This document shows positions 8,765-18,367 of a DNA stretch of 64,000 bases, piece by piece. The position numbers were made by a program, and so were the translations under genes. Position 1 is the stretch's first letter. Every line of letters begins with the position of its first letter. The stretch is from Erwinia tracheiphila. GTDB taxonomy: Bacteria; Pseudomonadota; Gammaproteobacteria; Enterobacterales; Enterobacteriaceae. The DNA lies in contig NZ_CP089932.1 of the NCBI RefSeq assembly GCF_021365465.1, forward strand, positions 2,046,001 to 2,110,000, in the 5' to 3' direction. A model generated the notes under the pieces. The model had not been told where the DNA came from, ran no database searches, and saw nothing but the letters and a program-made list of their open reading frames with translations.

Positions 8765-9323
8765 GTGGTTTATCCTGGACAGGGAGAGAAATCAGCGCCT
8801 CCTGCTCCGGTGTACCGACAGGTACAGCCCATTTCTGGTAGTGGGTGGTGTAGTCACCGATATCATCGTCATTGAGGTCAGGCGCATCCGGCAATTGCTG
8901 TGGTGCTTCAAAATACAGGCCGTAGACCGCCACGCCGCCCGCACTCTGGATATCACTCCACAGATTGCCCGCCTGAGTCAGCATAAAGCGACCTGCCGGG
9001 GCAAGGCGTCTCCCGTGTAGCCAGGCGGTCAGGCGCTCAACGATTTGATAAATACCGGGCGAATCACTGGTACGGCCATTCAGTACCTGAGCACTGATAA
9101 ATATTCCCCAGGTACTGACCATCGTCTGCCGTACCGTGCCAGGACGCCCACCCAGCCAGGCGACATAAACGGCTGGGGCGGTGTTGATAATGGTTTTCAC
9201 CGCGCTGTCACTCCACTGGCCCGGGTGCGTATCTACTCTGCGCAGGGTACTGGCAAACAGATGTCTGATCCCTGCAAGCAGCGCGTCAGAGATTTCAGTC
9301 GTAACAGAAGATGGGATCGTCAT
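8757..9323 (-). CDS. Tail terminator-region protein, Mu gp37-like (DUF1834)
   Basis: A 188-residue protein in the gp37 position between gp36 and the sheath, where tail completion proteins are found. I start it at the ATG giving MTIPSSVTTEISD, because that ATG overlaps the stop of the gp36-like gene by a few bases. Further upstream the frame is open but lacks support. The sequence is mixed alpha/beta with PAVYVAWLGGRPG and WGIFISAQVLN, strands resembling DUF1834 members. Its exact role in the tail is inferred from position. Confidence 0.78.
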   Translation of the reverse strand: MTIPSSVTTEISDALLAGIRHLFASTLRRVDTHPGQWSDSAVKTIINTAPAVYVAWLGGRPGTVRQTMVSTWGIFISAQVLNGRTSDSPGIYQIVERLTAWLHGRRLAPAGRFMLTQAGNLWSDIQSAGGVAVYGLYFEAPQQLPDAPDLNDDDIGDYTTHYQKWAVPVGTPEQEALISLPVQDKPHD

Positions 9324-9324
9324 A

Positions 9325-9777
9325 TCAGATAAACCCCCTGGATTTGCTGCGACTGAAGACACTGCCCGCACTGCTCATCATGGCGACATCACCACCGTCA
9401 GGCCGTTCTGCCTCCTTACTGAGGCCAAGGCTGATATCACCGGTGGCGACTTTTTCCAGCAGTCGCAACACATCTTCATTGTCTTTGGTTGCTTTTTCCG
9501 TGGCCGCACCGTCTTCGAGGGCAACGCGGGCCAGCACACACGCCACCCTGATCAGCACCTGTGGAACGGTTCTTAACGGCAGGGTTGCCCGGCTGTCGAT
9601 ATAGCCATCAATGGTGGCCGATGCATCATCCAGAGCGATCTGTAGTAACTGTTTCCGTGCGGTAGTAAGTTCCGCAGCATCCAGCTGGTGCCAGTCAGCA
9701 ATTTTGGCATCCACCAGAGTATGCAGAGCATCCGTGCTGTAACGGCTGTACAGGTCGGTCAGGGTGGCGTAACTCAT
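9325..9777 (-). CDS. Mu gp36-like protein (DUF1320)
   Basis: A 150-residue protein of the DUF1320 family, a head-tail connector-type component in Mu-like phages. It begins MSYATLTDLYSRYSTDALHTLVD and has the helical segment IDGYIDSRATLPLRTVPQVLIRVACVLAR, both typical. The start overlaps the stop of the gp35-like gene. It lies between head genes and tail genes, in line with a connector role. Confidence 0.85.
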   Translation of the reverse strand: MSYATLTDLYSRYSTDALHTLVDAKIADWHQLDAAELTTARKQLLQIALDDASATIDGYIDSRATLPLRTVPQVLIRVACVLARVALEDGAATEKATKDNEDVLRLLEKVATGDISLGLSKEAERPDGGDVAMMSSAGSVFSRSKSRGFI

Positions 9778-10250
9778 GGTTGTGAACCTCCGTCCAGTGC
9801 CTGAGTGATTTCTTCTGCCGTCAGATCGTCACCCACAATTGATCGCCAGTGTTCCAGACGGGGACTGCCGCTTTTGGTCCAGAAAATCAGCGGATCTGAC
9901 TCCAGCTCTGAGCACATTACCGCCCCCAGCAGCAGCTCGGCACGGGTGGGTTTGACTGACTGTGGATCACCGGGTTTCAGAGCGTTGTCGTCTACCGCGT
10001 CAGATAACGGGGTATTACCCAGCCCCCGCGACGGCAAATCATCCGTAGCTGCCGAAATAATCGTGACAGACAGACGCGGGTCATCGGCCAGGGTCTGCCA
10101 TTGCTGCGCAGTGACCGGCGGTAAAATATTGTCACCCCGGGCGAAAACAAAACCCGCCCGGCGATACCCGTCATGTGCCGTATTGACCACGCTAATGCCG
10201 ACCATATCGACATATTCCATATTTGCATTCTGATTTGGCATGACATTCAC
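9774..10250 (-). CDS. Mu gp35-like protein (HI1506-related)
   Basis: A 158-residue protein directly after the major head gene, the place of the HI1506-related family in Mu-like prophages. The first half contains HDGYRRAGFVFARGDN and PVTAQQWQTLADDPRL, the pattern of this family. The second half ends with DDLTAEEITQALDGG, an HeH/LEM-like helical motif often seen in such proteins. The ATG chosen has an AAAGGA site six bases upstream; a second ATG three codons later is possible. Confidence 0.72.
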   Translation of the reverse strand: MNVMPNQNANMEYVDMVGISVVNTAHDGYRRAGFVFARGDNILPPVTAQQWQTLADDPRLSVTIISAATDDLPSRGLGNTPLSDAVDDNALKPGDPQSVKPTRAELLLGAVMCSELESDPLIFWTKSGSPRLEHWRSIVGDDLTAEEITQALDGGSQP

Positions 10251-10266
10251 TTTCCTTTGGCTGAGG

Positions 10267-10294
10267 TTTAAACAGGATTCACACCCTGTTTAAA
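10267..10294 (-). terminator. Stem-loop between major head gene and gp35-like gene
   Basis: A perfect ten-base inverted repeat (TTTAAACAGG / CCTGTTTAAA) with an eight-base loop lies in the 68-base gap after the major head gene. There is no T tract, so it is more likely an RNA-stabilising or attenuating hairpin than a full terminator. It may raise the level of head mRNA over tail mRNA. Confidence 0.5.
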
Positions 10295-10318
10295 GGGAGA
10301 TAAAAAAACGTCCCGGGC

Positions 10319-11242
10319 TTACAGGTAGTCGCCCACGATCAGTTCCAGACGGCCTTTCATTTCATTGCTGACCGTGCCACCGTCGCTGTCGATAGTGAGT
10401 TCACGCTCAAGCAATTGTGTTGCCTGTTTTTCCATTGACGGCGGAACAACCAGATGTGTCGGACGAATGGCCAGCGGGCGGCCACCATCAGCACGCACTG
10501 AGCGCATTGACTGAATGACCTGCCATACGTTGTCGGCATTGAGGGGAGCTTTAGCAGCATAAGCCAGTTGCCAGAAGGAATAACCCGCTTCGCAACGGGC
10601 ATCGACCCCATAGCGGATAAGCTTGCGCATAAAGTTATCTTCATCATCAACCTTGTCCATCGCCACCAGTTCCGGCGACTTGCGGTTCTGAAAGATGACC
10701 GGTTTAATGGCGCGGGAACAGTCCAGGACAAACCAGGGCTGACCTTTATAGCCTTCTGCCGCCAGAATATTACTGACGCTGGCCGCCGTGCCGGTGCCAT
10801 CCACGGCGGGATAAACAGGATGATCGGTATCAAAGAAGTTCTGGCGGTCATAACACAGGGTGTCAAAGCCCTGCGACAGTGCGCCGAACGTCAGTTCGTC
10901 AGGCTGGACACCAGCGGCGCGGCCCATTTCGGTAAACAGCGGAGAGTAAATGCCCACGTTGTCATCGTCGATATCATCACGATTAACGCCTACGGTACTT
11001 TCGAACGGACGGTTAACCAGCTGGTAGCCGTGTGCCTGCATATCTTTAATGACGCGATCGCCAATCCATTCACGCATTCCCGGGAACTGTCCCAGCCAGC
11101 CGTAGGTGTTGGATTTTGTGGTGCTTGGCACAATGGTGGCAATTTTCTCATACTGACTGTCGGCCTGCTCAAGACCGTTCTGAAAATCACCATTCCAGCC
11201 GGTAAACAGCGCCTTGATAAGTGCGGGGGTAACGATAGCCAT
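10319..11242 (-). CDS. Major head (capsid) protein, Mu gpT-like
   Basis: A 307-residue major capsid subunit. The N-terminus MAIVTPALIKALFTGWNGDFQNGLEQ and the segment YGWLGQFPGMREWIGDRVI are characteristic of the Mu-like major head subunit family. The ATG overlaps the last base of the protease/scaffold gene stop. Length equals that of the family (about 300). The next gene is separated by a stem-loop. Together with the sheath it is the most securely identified structural gene. Confidence 0.92.
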   Translation of the reverse strand: MAIVTPALIKALFTGWNGDFQNGLEQADSQYEKIATIVPSTTKSNTYGWLGQFPGMREWIGDRVIKDMQAHGYQLVNRPFESTVGVNRDDIDDDNVGIYSPLFTEMGRAAGVQPDELTFGALSQGFDTLCYDRQNFFDTDHPVYPAVDGTGTAASVSNILAAEGYKGQPWFVLDCSRAIKPVIFQNRKSPELVAMDKVDDEDNFMRKLIRYGVDARCEAGYSFWQLAYAAKAPLNADNVWQVIQSMRSVRADGGRPLAIRPTHLVVPPSMEKQATQLLERELTIDSDGGTVSNEMKGRLELIVGDYL

Positions 11243-12438
11243 TATTTGGCGGCTCCTTTTTTACGTTTCAGATATTCCGCCTCAGTCAGTCCCTGAAGAC
11301 GGGCAGCGTCTTTTTCAGCCACAGAGAGAACGGCCAGGCGGGTGGGCCTGTTGAGACCACGGGTCTGACGGGCGGTCAGTGCCACGACGGGCTTCCGGCC
11401 CTGAATAGCGGCGTTCAGCTCGGCCACGCCGTGCTGTTTACCCAGCGCACGCAGATAAGGCACTTCCGCTGCCGTCACGCGCCCGGAACGACGCGCATTC
11501 TGGATAACCGATTCCACATTACTCCCCTGACTACGGGCAGACAGCACTGCCGCACGACGCGCCAGCAGTTGATACGCTTTAGCCGGGACAAACCGGGTCA
11601 GATCCACACCGTTCAGTGCCGCGTCTTCGAGGATTTGTTCAGCTTCAACAATATCCGCCGCCGCTCCGTCAACCACGTCCATCACCTCAGTGAGGGCATC
11701 ATCCGGACTGGTGGCATCTTCAATAGCACTCTGTGCATCTACTGCCACATCAGCCGCCGATAACAGAGTATCCAGCGCACTGAGTGCCTGCTGCCACAGT
11801 TCACCCAGGTCCTCTTCGGTGAGAGAGTCCGGGTTTTCGGGTAGTTCTATGCCAAGCCGTTCTAACAGCTGGCGAATGTAGTCATTCATTACCGTTACCT
11901 TTTGGGGAGAAACATCGGTTAATTGCGCCGCAAGTGCGACAAGGGATGACATACCGGTCAGGCCCGGGTCATTGGTGAGGGCACCCATTCGCAGAAAGAG
12001 TGGGTGGCCCTGTTCGTCATAGGGGAAAACGGCAGAAAGATAGCCCCACTCACGGGCATCAACGGCCGCCTGTGCGGCAGGGGTCAGCTCAGGACGCACG
12101 TACAACCCGTCACCCTCACGCCACTGCATGTTTTCCCGCGGATTGCGTAACCAGGCGGCAGCTACAGCCTCGCGGGCCGCTTTGGCATCGGTATCCTGTT
12201 TCAGGGTGACGTGGTTGTAATCAAACAGTACCGGCTGATTGACAGCGGCAGTGGCTTCAATAAACGCCCGGGCGATATCTGCATCCATAAACCAGGTGCC
12301 GCTGGCAACATCCTCCGGGCGACCATCCCGGGCGCTGAAATGGCCGGCGGGTAGTAACTGATACCAGCCGTCATTCGGGTCCGCTAAGGTCGAATTGAGG
12401 ATGGCTAAACGTGGGTGGGCGGGCTTTTTCGTTTTCAT
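11242..12438 (-). CDS. Head protease/scaffold, Mu gpI-like
   Basis: A 398-residue protein of the Mu-like prophage I protein family, which combines a maturation protease with a C-terminal scaffold. The N-terminal half has PNDGWYQLLPAGHFSARDGRP and VLFDYNHVTLKQ, the conserved stretch around the predicted active site. The middle is Asp/Glu/Ala-rich, and the C-terminal third is basic and helical (ARLQGLTEAEYLKRKKGAAK), as expected for scaffold. It lies just upstream of the capsid gene and touches it. In Mu an internal start makes a separate scaffold (Z); an equivalent start here is likely but not proven. Confidence 0.85.
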   Translation of the reverse strand: MKTKKPAHPRLAILNSTLADPNDGWYQLLPAGHFSARDGRPEDVASGTWFMDADIARAFIEATAAVNQPVLFDYNHVTLKQDTDAKAAREAVAAAWLRNPRENMQWREGDGLYVRPELTPAAQAAVDAREWGYLSAVFPYDEQGHPLFLRMGALTNDPGLTGMSSLVALAAQLTDVSPQKVTVMNDYIRQLLERLGIELPENPDSLTEEDLGELWQQALSALDTLLSAADVAVDAQSAIEDATSPDDALTEVMDVVDGAAADIVEAEQILEDAALNGVDLTRFVPAKAYQLLARRAAVLSARSQGSNVESVIQNARRSGRVTAAEVPYLRALGKQHGVAELNAAIQGRKPVVALTARQTRGLNRPTRLAVLSVAEKDAARLQGLTEAEYLKRKKGAAK

Positions 12439-12594
12439 ACCGTCATTGTCGGCGGTACGGTACTGAAGGTGGGTTTGTGATGGGTCACACCATCACGGGG
12501 AGTTGTTGCGGAGGCGGGGGCACTATACCCCCTTTAAACCCCGTTTAAAAACGCCGTGGCGCGTTTAACAATTTTTACTGTGAATCTGTTCCGG

Positions 12595-13062
12595 TTACGC
12601 CTTTGACGCCCTGGCGTGCTGTTCATTGATGATGGTGAGGATATCCTTAACCCCTTGCGGAGAAAGCCCCATGTACTCACGCGCCGGAACGGCCGCCGGG
12701 GCGGGTGGCATATTTGGTAAGCCGCCCCACTGGTGAATGGGTCCATACACTTTACTGGTGCCAATGGCGGCACTGACTGCATCATAATCGACAGACAGTG
12801 ACATCGCCAGCCCACCCTGACTGCGCTGGAGCATACCGCCGGTTTTACCCTTCTTCGCCAGCCGGGCTTTGTAACCCTCTGTTAACGGTGCCCACTTTTT
12901 ACCGGTTGTCGGGTCAGTCTCCGTGGCAAAGGCGTCTTCGCTCTCGCTGGCCAGTACTGCCGCAATCGCGCGGGTAATTGGGGTGGTATCTCGCCCCAGC
13001 TTTTCCAGCCGTTTAAACGCCCTGACGATACCGCGGTCATCAAACTTGTGGTCAATCTGCAT
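12595..13062 (-). CDS. Virion morphogenesis protein, Mu gpG-like
   Basis: A 155-residue phage virion morphogenesis protein (Mu gpG family), thought to act in head completion or tail attachment. The pattern RAIAAVLASESEDAFATETDPTTGKKWAPL is diagnostic: the DP.TGKKW.PL motif recurs across this family. The C-terminus contains PAREYMGLSPQGVKDIL, also conserved. It starts one base before the stop-flanked end of gene F and is followed by a 156-base gap before the protease gene in which I see no gene. Confidence 0.88.
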   Translation of the reverse strand: MQIDHKFDDRGIVRAFKRLEKLGRDTTPITRAIAAVLASESEDAFATETDPTTGKKWAPLTEGYKARLAKKGKTGGMLQRSQGGLAMSLSVDYDAVSAAIGTSKVYGPIHQWGGLPNMPPAPAAVPAREYMGLSPQGVKDILTIINEQHARASKA

Positions 13063-14384
13063 TTACAGTGCTCCCTGTAACAGTTCGTATTGCCCGATGT
13101 CCATGCCTTTCTTCAGCGCCGACAGAGGAACACGTTGTGGCATCACCGCCACGTCCAGCGTATCCGCTCGGGCCATTTGCCACGGCGCACTGACCACGGT
13201 TTTCAGCGTGCTGTCCTCGTTATTGCTGATATAAAGCAGGCGCTGACTTTGCGAGTCCCACAGTACCGCCGATGGCCTGGCGACCACATGTGGTAAAGCC
13301 TGAGACTCCGCCAGCGTCAGGGCCAGTCCTTTCGATTTGCGCTTCAGGCTGTCGGCCTTCACCAGTTCTTTTTCACTGATGGTCAGCAGCAGTGCCGCCG
13401 GTTTGCCGGTACGGGCTTCAATCGCTGCGGCAATATCCTCTGCAATAAAGCCCACTGGTTGCACGCTGTTGCCAGGGCTGCGGGTGGTCAGCACATTGCC
13501 CACCCACTGCGAAAACGCATTCTGTCGGGCCGGGGCATTATTCAGAGACTGGATCACCTGCTGACGCAGTTCCCGGTTTTGCAGCCCTGTCAGCTTACGC
13601 GTCATAGCCACATCACTGCCCACCGCCAGTTGTCCGGCGTTGTGCGCCCAGCCCGCACCGGTGGTCATCCGCTGCTGACCCCGACTGAAGGTGGTAACGT
13701 CAGCGTCGTACACTTCACCGGTTCGCTTATCAACGCCGGTTTCCACCGTCCGGGTGGTAATGGCCCCGGTACCGGATTCAACCGTCAGCCCCATACGTTT
13801 GACCTGTGCGGCGGTCAGTGTCCGGACGCGACAACGGCATCCCCAGTCGTTTGGCGGATAAAAAGTATCCCAGATGGGATCGTCAAAGCGGAACACCCGG
13901 CCATGCATGGCCGCATGACTTTTACGGGTATTGCCATCCAGGATGGCGAGATATTGCCAGTACGGGAAGCTTTTGCACTGGCAAGCTGCTGCTGATAACG
14001 TCCCGCCTGGTAGGATGTGGCCAGATTGGTGCGGTAAATAGTGGACAGACGTGCCGGGCTGCCCAGCTGTGCCTCTTCGATTTCCCCATTGCTGTCAGCG
14101 ATCATCTGTTTTCCCCACCAACCCTGTGCCTGAAGGCGTGGAGTAAGGGTTTTGATAAAGTCGCGTTCTGTGGTGCCTTCACTCAACGCCCGATCAACCT
14201 CGCTGTTGATGGACGTCAGGACATCCATGCGCACCGCTTTAGCCACGGTAAACGCCCGTGCATGGGTCACCGCACTGGCTTCCTGCCAGTTCCACGTAAT
14301 GTCATAGCCTTTCGAGCGGAAATAGTCGACGGCAAGTTTTGGCTCAAGCGTTGCTGCATAGCCCAGGTCAACCGGCTGTGGCAT
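13063..14384 (-). pseudogene. Head morphogenesis protein F (Mu gp30-like), broken by a one-base frameshift
   Basis: Two overlapping frames together make one protein of the Mu gpF/SPP1 gp7 minor head family. The first 189-codon frame covers the N-terminal domain through TIYRTNLATSYQAGRYQQQLASAKA. The second frame continues as FPYWQYLAILDGNTRKSHAA and includes the hallmark segment FYPPNDWGCRCRV. The shift occurs at AAAGCTTCCCG (about 13968-13975), where a missing base, most simply in a TTT run, would restore a 440-codon gene: the total span is 1322 bases, one short of a multiple of three. gpF is needed for head assembly in Mu, so the phage should be defective unless this is a sequence error. 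Confidence 0.85.
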
Positions 14385-15951
14385 TCAGTCGCCCCCACGT
14401 CTCGGCAACAAACATAGCCCGGTGCAGCATATCCGCAATTTGTGCGTCATCCATATCCAGATACAGCTCTGCTGCTTTGTTTCTGGCCGCTGCGTAACCA
14501 CCCGTTTTCAGCGCCTCAATAACCGGTGTTAACAACGGGTCGATGGCTGCCTGCCACTGCTCGCCGCTCACGGCATCCGGCATAGCATCCGTCGGCTGGG
14601 GTATGGCTGACAGCAGTGCGTAACCGGGGCGAACGTCACGGGCACTGAGCAATGCCTGAGAGAAATCAGGGGATGGTGCTACGGCCTTGAGACAATCCTC
14701 ATCCTTCGCGGCAATCGGGATTTGCAGCTTGTCGTGCGCCCACTGCAACGGGATTTTCATCCCCATACTCACCAGGGCTGGCAGAGCTGTCGCATAGGCA
14801 CTGACGTCTTCCGGTTCGGAGAGATCAAACTCAAAACGGGGATGGCGGCGCTGATTGTTATACGACTGACAGTTCAGCACATACAGCGGAAAGACCAGGT
14901 CACGGGTCAGCGTGGCCGCGACCTGGGTCGCATCGCTGGATCGCACCTCAAACCGCACCTCATTATGCACGTTGCCCAGGGCGTTGGTGCTGCTGGCTCC
15001 GTCAGCCTGGCTGGTTAGCGTGCCACCCAGAATGGCTTTTGACATACTGAGTTCTGCCCATGACATCATCGACAGAAAAGGGTCAGCCGTGCCGTCAGCG
15101 GCGTTTTTAAAGTCAATCATCATTGAGCGGGGAATAATCCCCCCGGCATTGTGGCCAATGGACATTACCGCCTGCAACAGAGTCTGTTTCTCTTTATCGG
15201 TGGCCCCGGCAGGATATTGCCCCACCCGGATAGGCAGGCCGTAAATTTCCAGAAACTCAGCCAGGTCACGGACCGAATAATTTTTAAAGATAAACGGCCA
15301 GACCAGCGTGCGGATCAACCCGGTGCGGGCCAGATAGCCGGACTTTGATTTGGCATAATGTTGTATCCAGCCAAAAGGTTGCAGATCGGCTCCGTGGTAG
15401 CTGCCATCCCGGAGGCGAAGAAGATTCCGATCATCGGGGTGAGTCTGGAACCACGCCGGATCGCGCCACTCGACTTCACGCGGTATCAGCAGTCCTTCAA
15501 CGTTCTCCCATTCAATTTCCTGACATGAGAAGCCTTTCAGGATGGCATCGGTGGCATCAAAGATGCAATCGGGTAACCATGAGGCATCCAGCAGGATCTC
15601 CGTCAGCAGTTCGGCGTCTTTGATTTCTTCGCGACTGGCGTTCGGCGGTGGTTTAATGGTCCATTTGAGTGACTGGATAGCCCGGCGGCGTTTCCCAAGC
15701 TCTGACTGAAGGTGAGAGTCTTTCTCTTCCATGTCTTCGGCCAGATCGCACTGGTCAGGTAACAGCCCCCGTTCAGCATCCACCAGGATCTCAGCGGCAC
15801 GGGCAGGCGTCAGCCCGCTGACGGGGTGGTCACTGTAGTGGCGGCGCAGCTGACCCAGACGTGAATCACCCGACCCGGTTTGCGACTCATTTTGAAACCA
15901 GAAACGACGCCCAAAGGCGTCAACCAGTCTAGTGAGCATTTTCACCAGCAT
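14368..15951 (-). CDS. Portal protein, Mu gp29-like (DUF935)
   Basis: A 527-residue portal protein through which DNA enters the head. It matches the DUF935 family in length and pattern: EMEEKDSHLQSELGKRRRAIQSLKW near residues 70-95, LLIPREVEWRDPAWF, and AEFLEIYGLPIRVGQYPAGA around residue 240. It overlaps the terminase gene by ten bases upstream and gene F by 17 bases downstream. No lesions are seen. Confidence 0.92.
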   Translation of the reverse strand: MLVKMLTRLVDAFGRRFWFQNESQTGSGDSRLGQLRRHYSDHPVSGLTPARAAEILVDAERGLLPDQCDLAEDMEEKDSHLQSELGKRRRAIQSLKWTIKPPPNASREEIKDAELLTEILLDASWLPDCIFDATDAILKGFSCQEIEWENVEGLLIPREVEWRDPAWFQTHPDDRNLLRLRDGSYHGADLQPFGWIQHYAKSKSGYLARTGLIRTLVWPFIFKNYSVRDLAEFLEIYGLPIRVGQYPAGATDKEKQTLLQAVMSIGHNAGGIIPRSMMIDFKNAADGTADPFLSMMSWAELSMSKAILGGTLTSQADGASSTNALGNVHNEVRFEVRSSDATQVAATLTRDLVFPLYVLNCQSYNNQRRHPRFEFDLSEPEDVSAYATALPALVSMGMKIPLQWAHDKLQIPIAAKDEDCLKAVAPSPDFSQALLSARDVRPGYALLSAIPQPTDAMPDAVSGEQWQAAIDPLLTPVIEALKTGGYAAARNKAAELYLDMDDAQIADMLHRAMFVAETWGRLNATAG

Positions 15952-17504
15952 CCCCTCTCAAAAGCAGGTAAATTATCATCCTCGCTGGCAATCGTGTGTT
16001 TGCCTGGCAAAGGGGTAAATTCAATAATCTGACCATCCATATAGCTGGCCCTGACGGCCATCATGTAAGACACACAACTGTCGCCATGTCGCTTGTTTCC
16101 GTCCGCGCTGGTACTGCGATTTTTGTCAATTTTAGGCACACCGCGTATCACCTGAAGGTGACGCTGGTCGGTGATGATGTCCTCATCCTTTGGAATTTCG
16201 ATATAGCCGGACTCAAACAGGGCTTTGTATTTGGGTGCCCATTCCCGATACCAGTTCTCACTTAACTGGACAGCCGCTACCATGTCTTCGCCCCAGTGAA
16301 GCAAAACGGCTTCAGCCAGATAGCCACCGTTCCCCCCGGCATCCAGCGCTACCCCGACCAGTCGGGGCGTACCGTGCAGAATAAAGAAGATGATCTCCCG
16401 CTGCTGGTTGTAGGGAACGCTGCGCAACTCCACGGTCAGGCGCAAACGGCGGCGGGTGTCCTGCTCGATGCTGGATATGCTGAAAATGGACAGATCGGCG
16501 ATACGCGCAAAGTCGCCTCCGACGCTGTGACGGGTATCGGGGTCAAGCAGCATCAGCAGTGGGGCTAACGCCTCCTCGTACCAGGTGGCTACCGTCCGGT
16601 GCCGTTCCTCTTCGGTCCATTCCATATGGCCATCCGGCATGGTAAAGCGCAGAACCGGATGTTCTTCGCGGGTGGCACGGTCAATCAGCACGCGGGGAAT
16701 ATAGGCACCGGAACCCTGTTTCGGTACACAATAATATTCCTCAAGAGCATCTTCTTCGGTGGCGGTATCTTTGAGCAGATTGGCTTTCCACTCATCCTCT
16801 TTCGCCTGTGACCAGACCTGTTTTGATACCTGGCAGATACGGCGGTACAGCCCGTCATTACAGGCATCATCCAGCGTGATCGTATGAACAGAATAGCGTT
16901 TTCTCCCGGCGCGGGAGTCCTGGATCAACTCGTTGAACAGGTTTTCATTGCCATTGTGGGTGGAAATAATACGAACCTTAGCCCCCCACATGGTCAGCGC
17001 CAGCGCGGATTTAAGCACCTCCGCAAGCCGATCATGGTGACCGGCCTCATCAATGGTGACGTTACCCTGCATACCGCGCAGGTTCCTGGGGTTACTGGAC
17101 AGCGCCTGCACTTTATAGCCACTGGCGAAGTAGATGATAAAGGTGAGGATGTCTTTGTCTTCGTCCTCAAAGACTTCCTCACCCACTTCACCCGCCGCCA
17201 GTCCGTAGGCTCTGGCCCACATGGCGGCAGCATCAATAAACTCCCGCGCCATCTCTTTATTAGAGCCGATATAAAAATGGTTCGTCCCGCCCGCTTCACG
17301 GGACTTCGCGGCGGTTAACGAGGCGTCAGCGGCTTCCGCCCATGTCAACCCGGTACGGCGCGACTTCTCGGCAATTTTTAACGGAGAATCGTCGGCTATC
17401 CACCTTTTCTGATAGGCCAGCAGAACATCGTTATTGTCGGCCCCACCCCCCTGGACGGCATCGATAATAAACTCTGCGGCGGGGGAGATTTCGGCAGTCA
17501 GCAT
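15942..17504 (-). CDS. Terminase large subunit, Mu gp28-like
   Basis: A 520-residue packaging motor protein with ATPase and nuclease parts. A Walker-A-like EKSRRTGLTW lies at residues 46-55 and a Walker-B-like VTIDEAGHHD near residues 150-160. The nuclease half contains GGDFARIADLSIF and ALDAGGNGG. In transposable phages it packages DNA headful-wise from the integrated copy, so some host DNA is included. The ATG overlaps the last base of the small terminase gene. Length is close to Mu gp28. Confidence 0.92.
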   Translation of the reverse strand: MLTAEISPAAEFIIDAVQGGGADNNDVLLAYQKRWIADDSPLKIAEKSRRTGLTWAEAADASLTAAKSREAGGTNHFYIGSNKEMAREFIDAAAMWARAYGLAAGEVGEEVFEDEDKDILTFIIYFASGYKVQALSSNPRNLRGMQGNVTIDEAGHHDRLAEVLKSALALTMWGAKVRIISTHNGNENLFNELIQDSRAGRKRYSVHTITLDDACNDGLYRRICQVSKQVWSQAKEDEWKANLLKDTATEEDALEEYYCVPKQGSGAYIPRVLIDRATREEHPVLRFTMPDGHMEWTEEERHRTVATWYEEALAPLLMLLDPDTRHSVGGDFARIADLSIFSISSIEQDTRRRLRLTVELRSVPYNQQREIIFFILHGTPRLVGVALDAGGNGGYLAEAVLLHWGEDMVAAVQLSENWYREWAPKYKALFESGYIEIPKDEDIITDQRHLQVIRGVPKIDKNRSTSADGNKRHGDSCVSYMMAVRASYMDGQIIEFTPLPGKHTIASEDDNLPAFERGCW

Positions 17505-18076
17505 CAGACGATCCCCAGAATCTGGCGACGAATATCAGCAGCGGCATCGGCGGTCAGCCCCGCCTGTTTAACGATTTTCTCGGCTTTATCCGCCGCTTCA
17601 GCCGCGAACGCGGCGCGGATCTCTTTCTCACGCTTAGGGCTGGTCATCGCAGCCTGCTCAACCCGCTGGATGGCAAGGGCAAGCTGGCTGATGGCTTTAG
17701 GTTCAACGGGTTCCCCGTTTTCACTCATGGCCATACCGGTTTCAAACGCCAGCGTTCTGACCACTTCCTGCAACAGCTTACCAACATCGGAGGTCGGCGC
17801 ATCGCCCAGTTTTGCACACCACACTTCCGCCACTTCACGCGACTGGCGGATTTTAGAGCCAATTTCTTCCATCCGGCTGGCATAGCGATTTAATCCGGTA
17901 CGGCTGAGTTTCATGTCATCGCCCAGGCCATGACCGTCAATCAGCTCATTTACCGCCGCCCGGATATCTTCCTGGGTATGTCGTTTATCCCGCAGTAACC
18001 CGTGCAGTTGATCGCGAATAACGGACGGCAGGAGATCGATTTTAGACGGGCGGCCACGGGTGCGCTTATCCTGCAT
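17504..18076 (-). CDS. Terminase small subunit, Mu gp27-like (DUF3486)
   Basis: A 190-residue protein of the DUF3486 family, the probable small terminase/DNA recognition subunit. It begins with a basic patch and a helix-turn-helix-like segment (RGRPSKIDLLPSVIRDQLHG, then LSRTGLNRYASRM), which is the family signature. It lies between the gp26-like and large terminase genes, separated from the former by one base. Confidence 0.85.
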   Translation of the reverse strand: MQDKRTRGRPSKIDLLPSVIRDQLHGLLRDKRHTQEDIRAAVNELIDGHGLGDDMKLSRTGLNRYASRMEEIGSKIRQSREVAEVWCAKLGDAPTSDVGKLLQEVVRTLAFETGMAMSENGEPVEPKAISQLALAIQRVEQAAMTSPKREKEIRAAFAAEAADKAEKIVKQAGLTADAAADIRRQILGIV

Positions 18077-18077
18077 G

Positions 18078-18365
18078 TTATCCCCTCGGGCGTGGACGTT
18101 TTACGCCAGGTACGGTACTGCGTCCCTCGGCCACATCGGCACCGCGCTCTGATAACGTCACCACCAGACATCCGGAAACATCTTTGACAGACACCAGTCC
18201 CTGCTCTGTCAGCCAGTGACAGTGGGTACGCACCATATCGCGGCTGACACGGTGCCCCCAGGCATCCAGGCAGGTCTGCAACACCGACTCGTTAGCGTCA
18301 CCACCACACTCAACCAGCGTGCGCAAGACCACCAGTCGCTGGTCTGCGTTTAAAATCTCCCGCAT
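18078..18365 (-). CDS. Mu gp26-like winged-helix protein
   Basis: A 95-residue protein in the gp26 position. Its fold looks like a winged helix: ADQRLVVLRTLVECGGDANESVLQTCLDAWGH, then DMVRTHCHWLTEQGLVSV and a beta wing. It resembles the VpaChn25_0724 phage family. The internal ATG (giving MREILNADQ) is chosen because an AGGGG site lies at good distance; a GTG two codons earlier is too close to it. Role unknown; it may regulate or assist packaging. Confidence 0.72.
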   Translation of the reverse strand: MREILNADQRLVVLRTLVECGGDANESVLQTCLDAWGHRVSRDMVRTHCHWLTEQGLVSVKDVSGCLVVTLSERGADVAEGRSTVPGVKRPRPRG

Positions 18366-18367
18366 AT

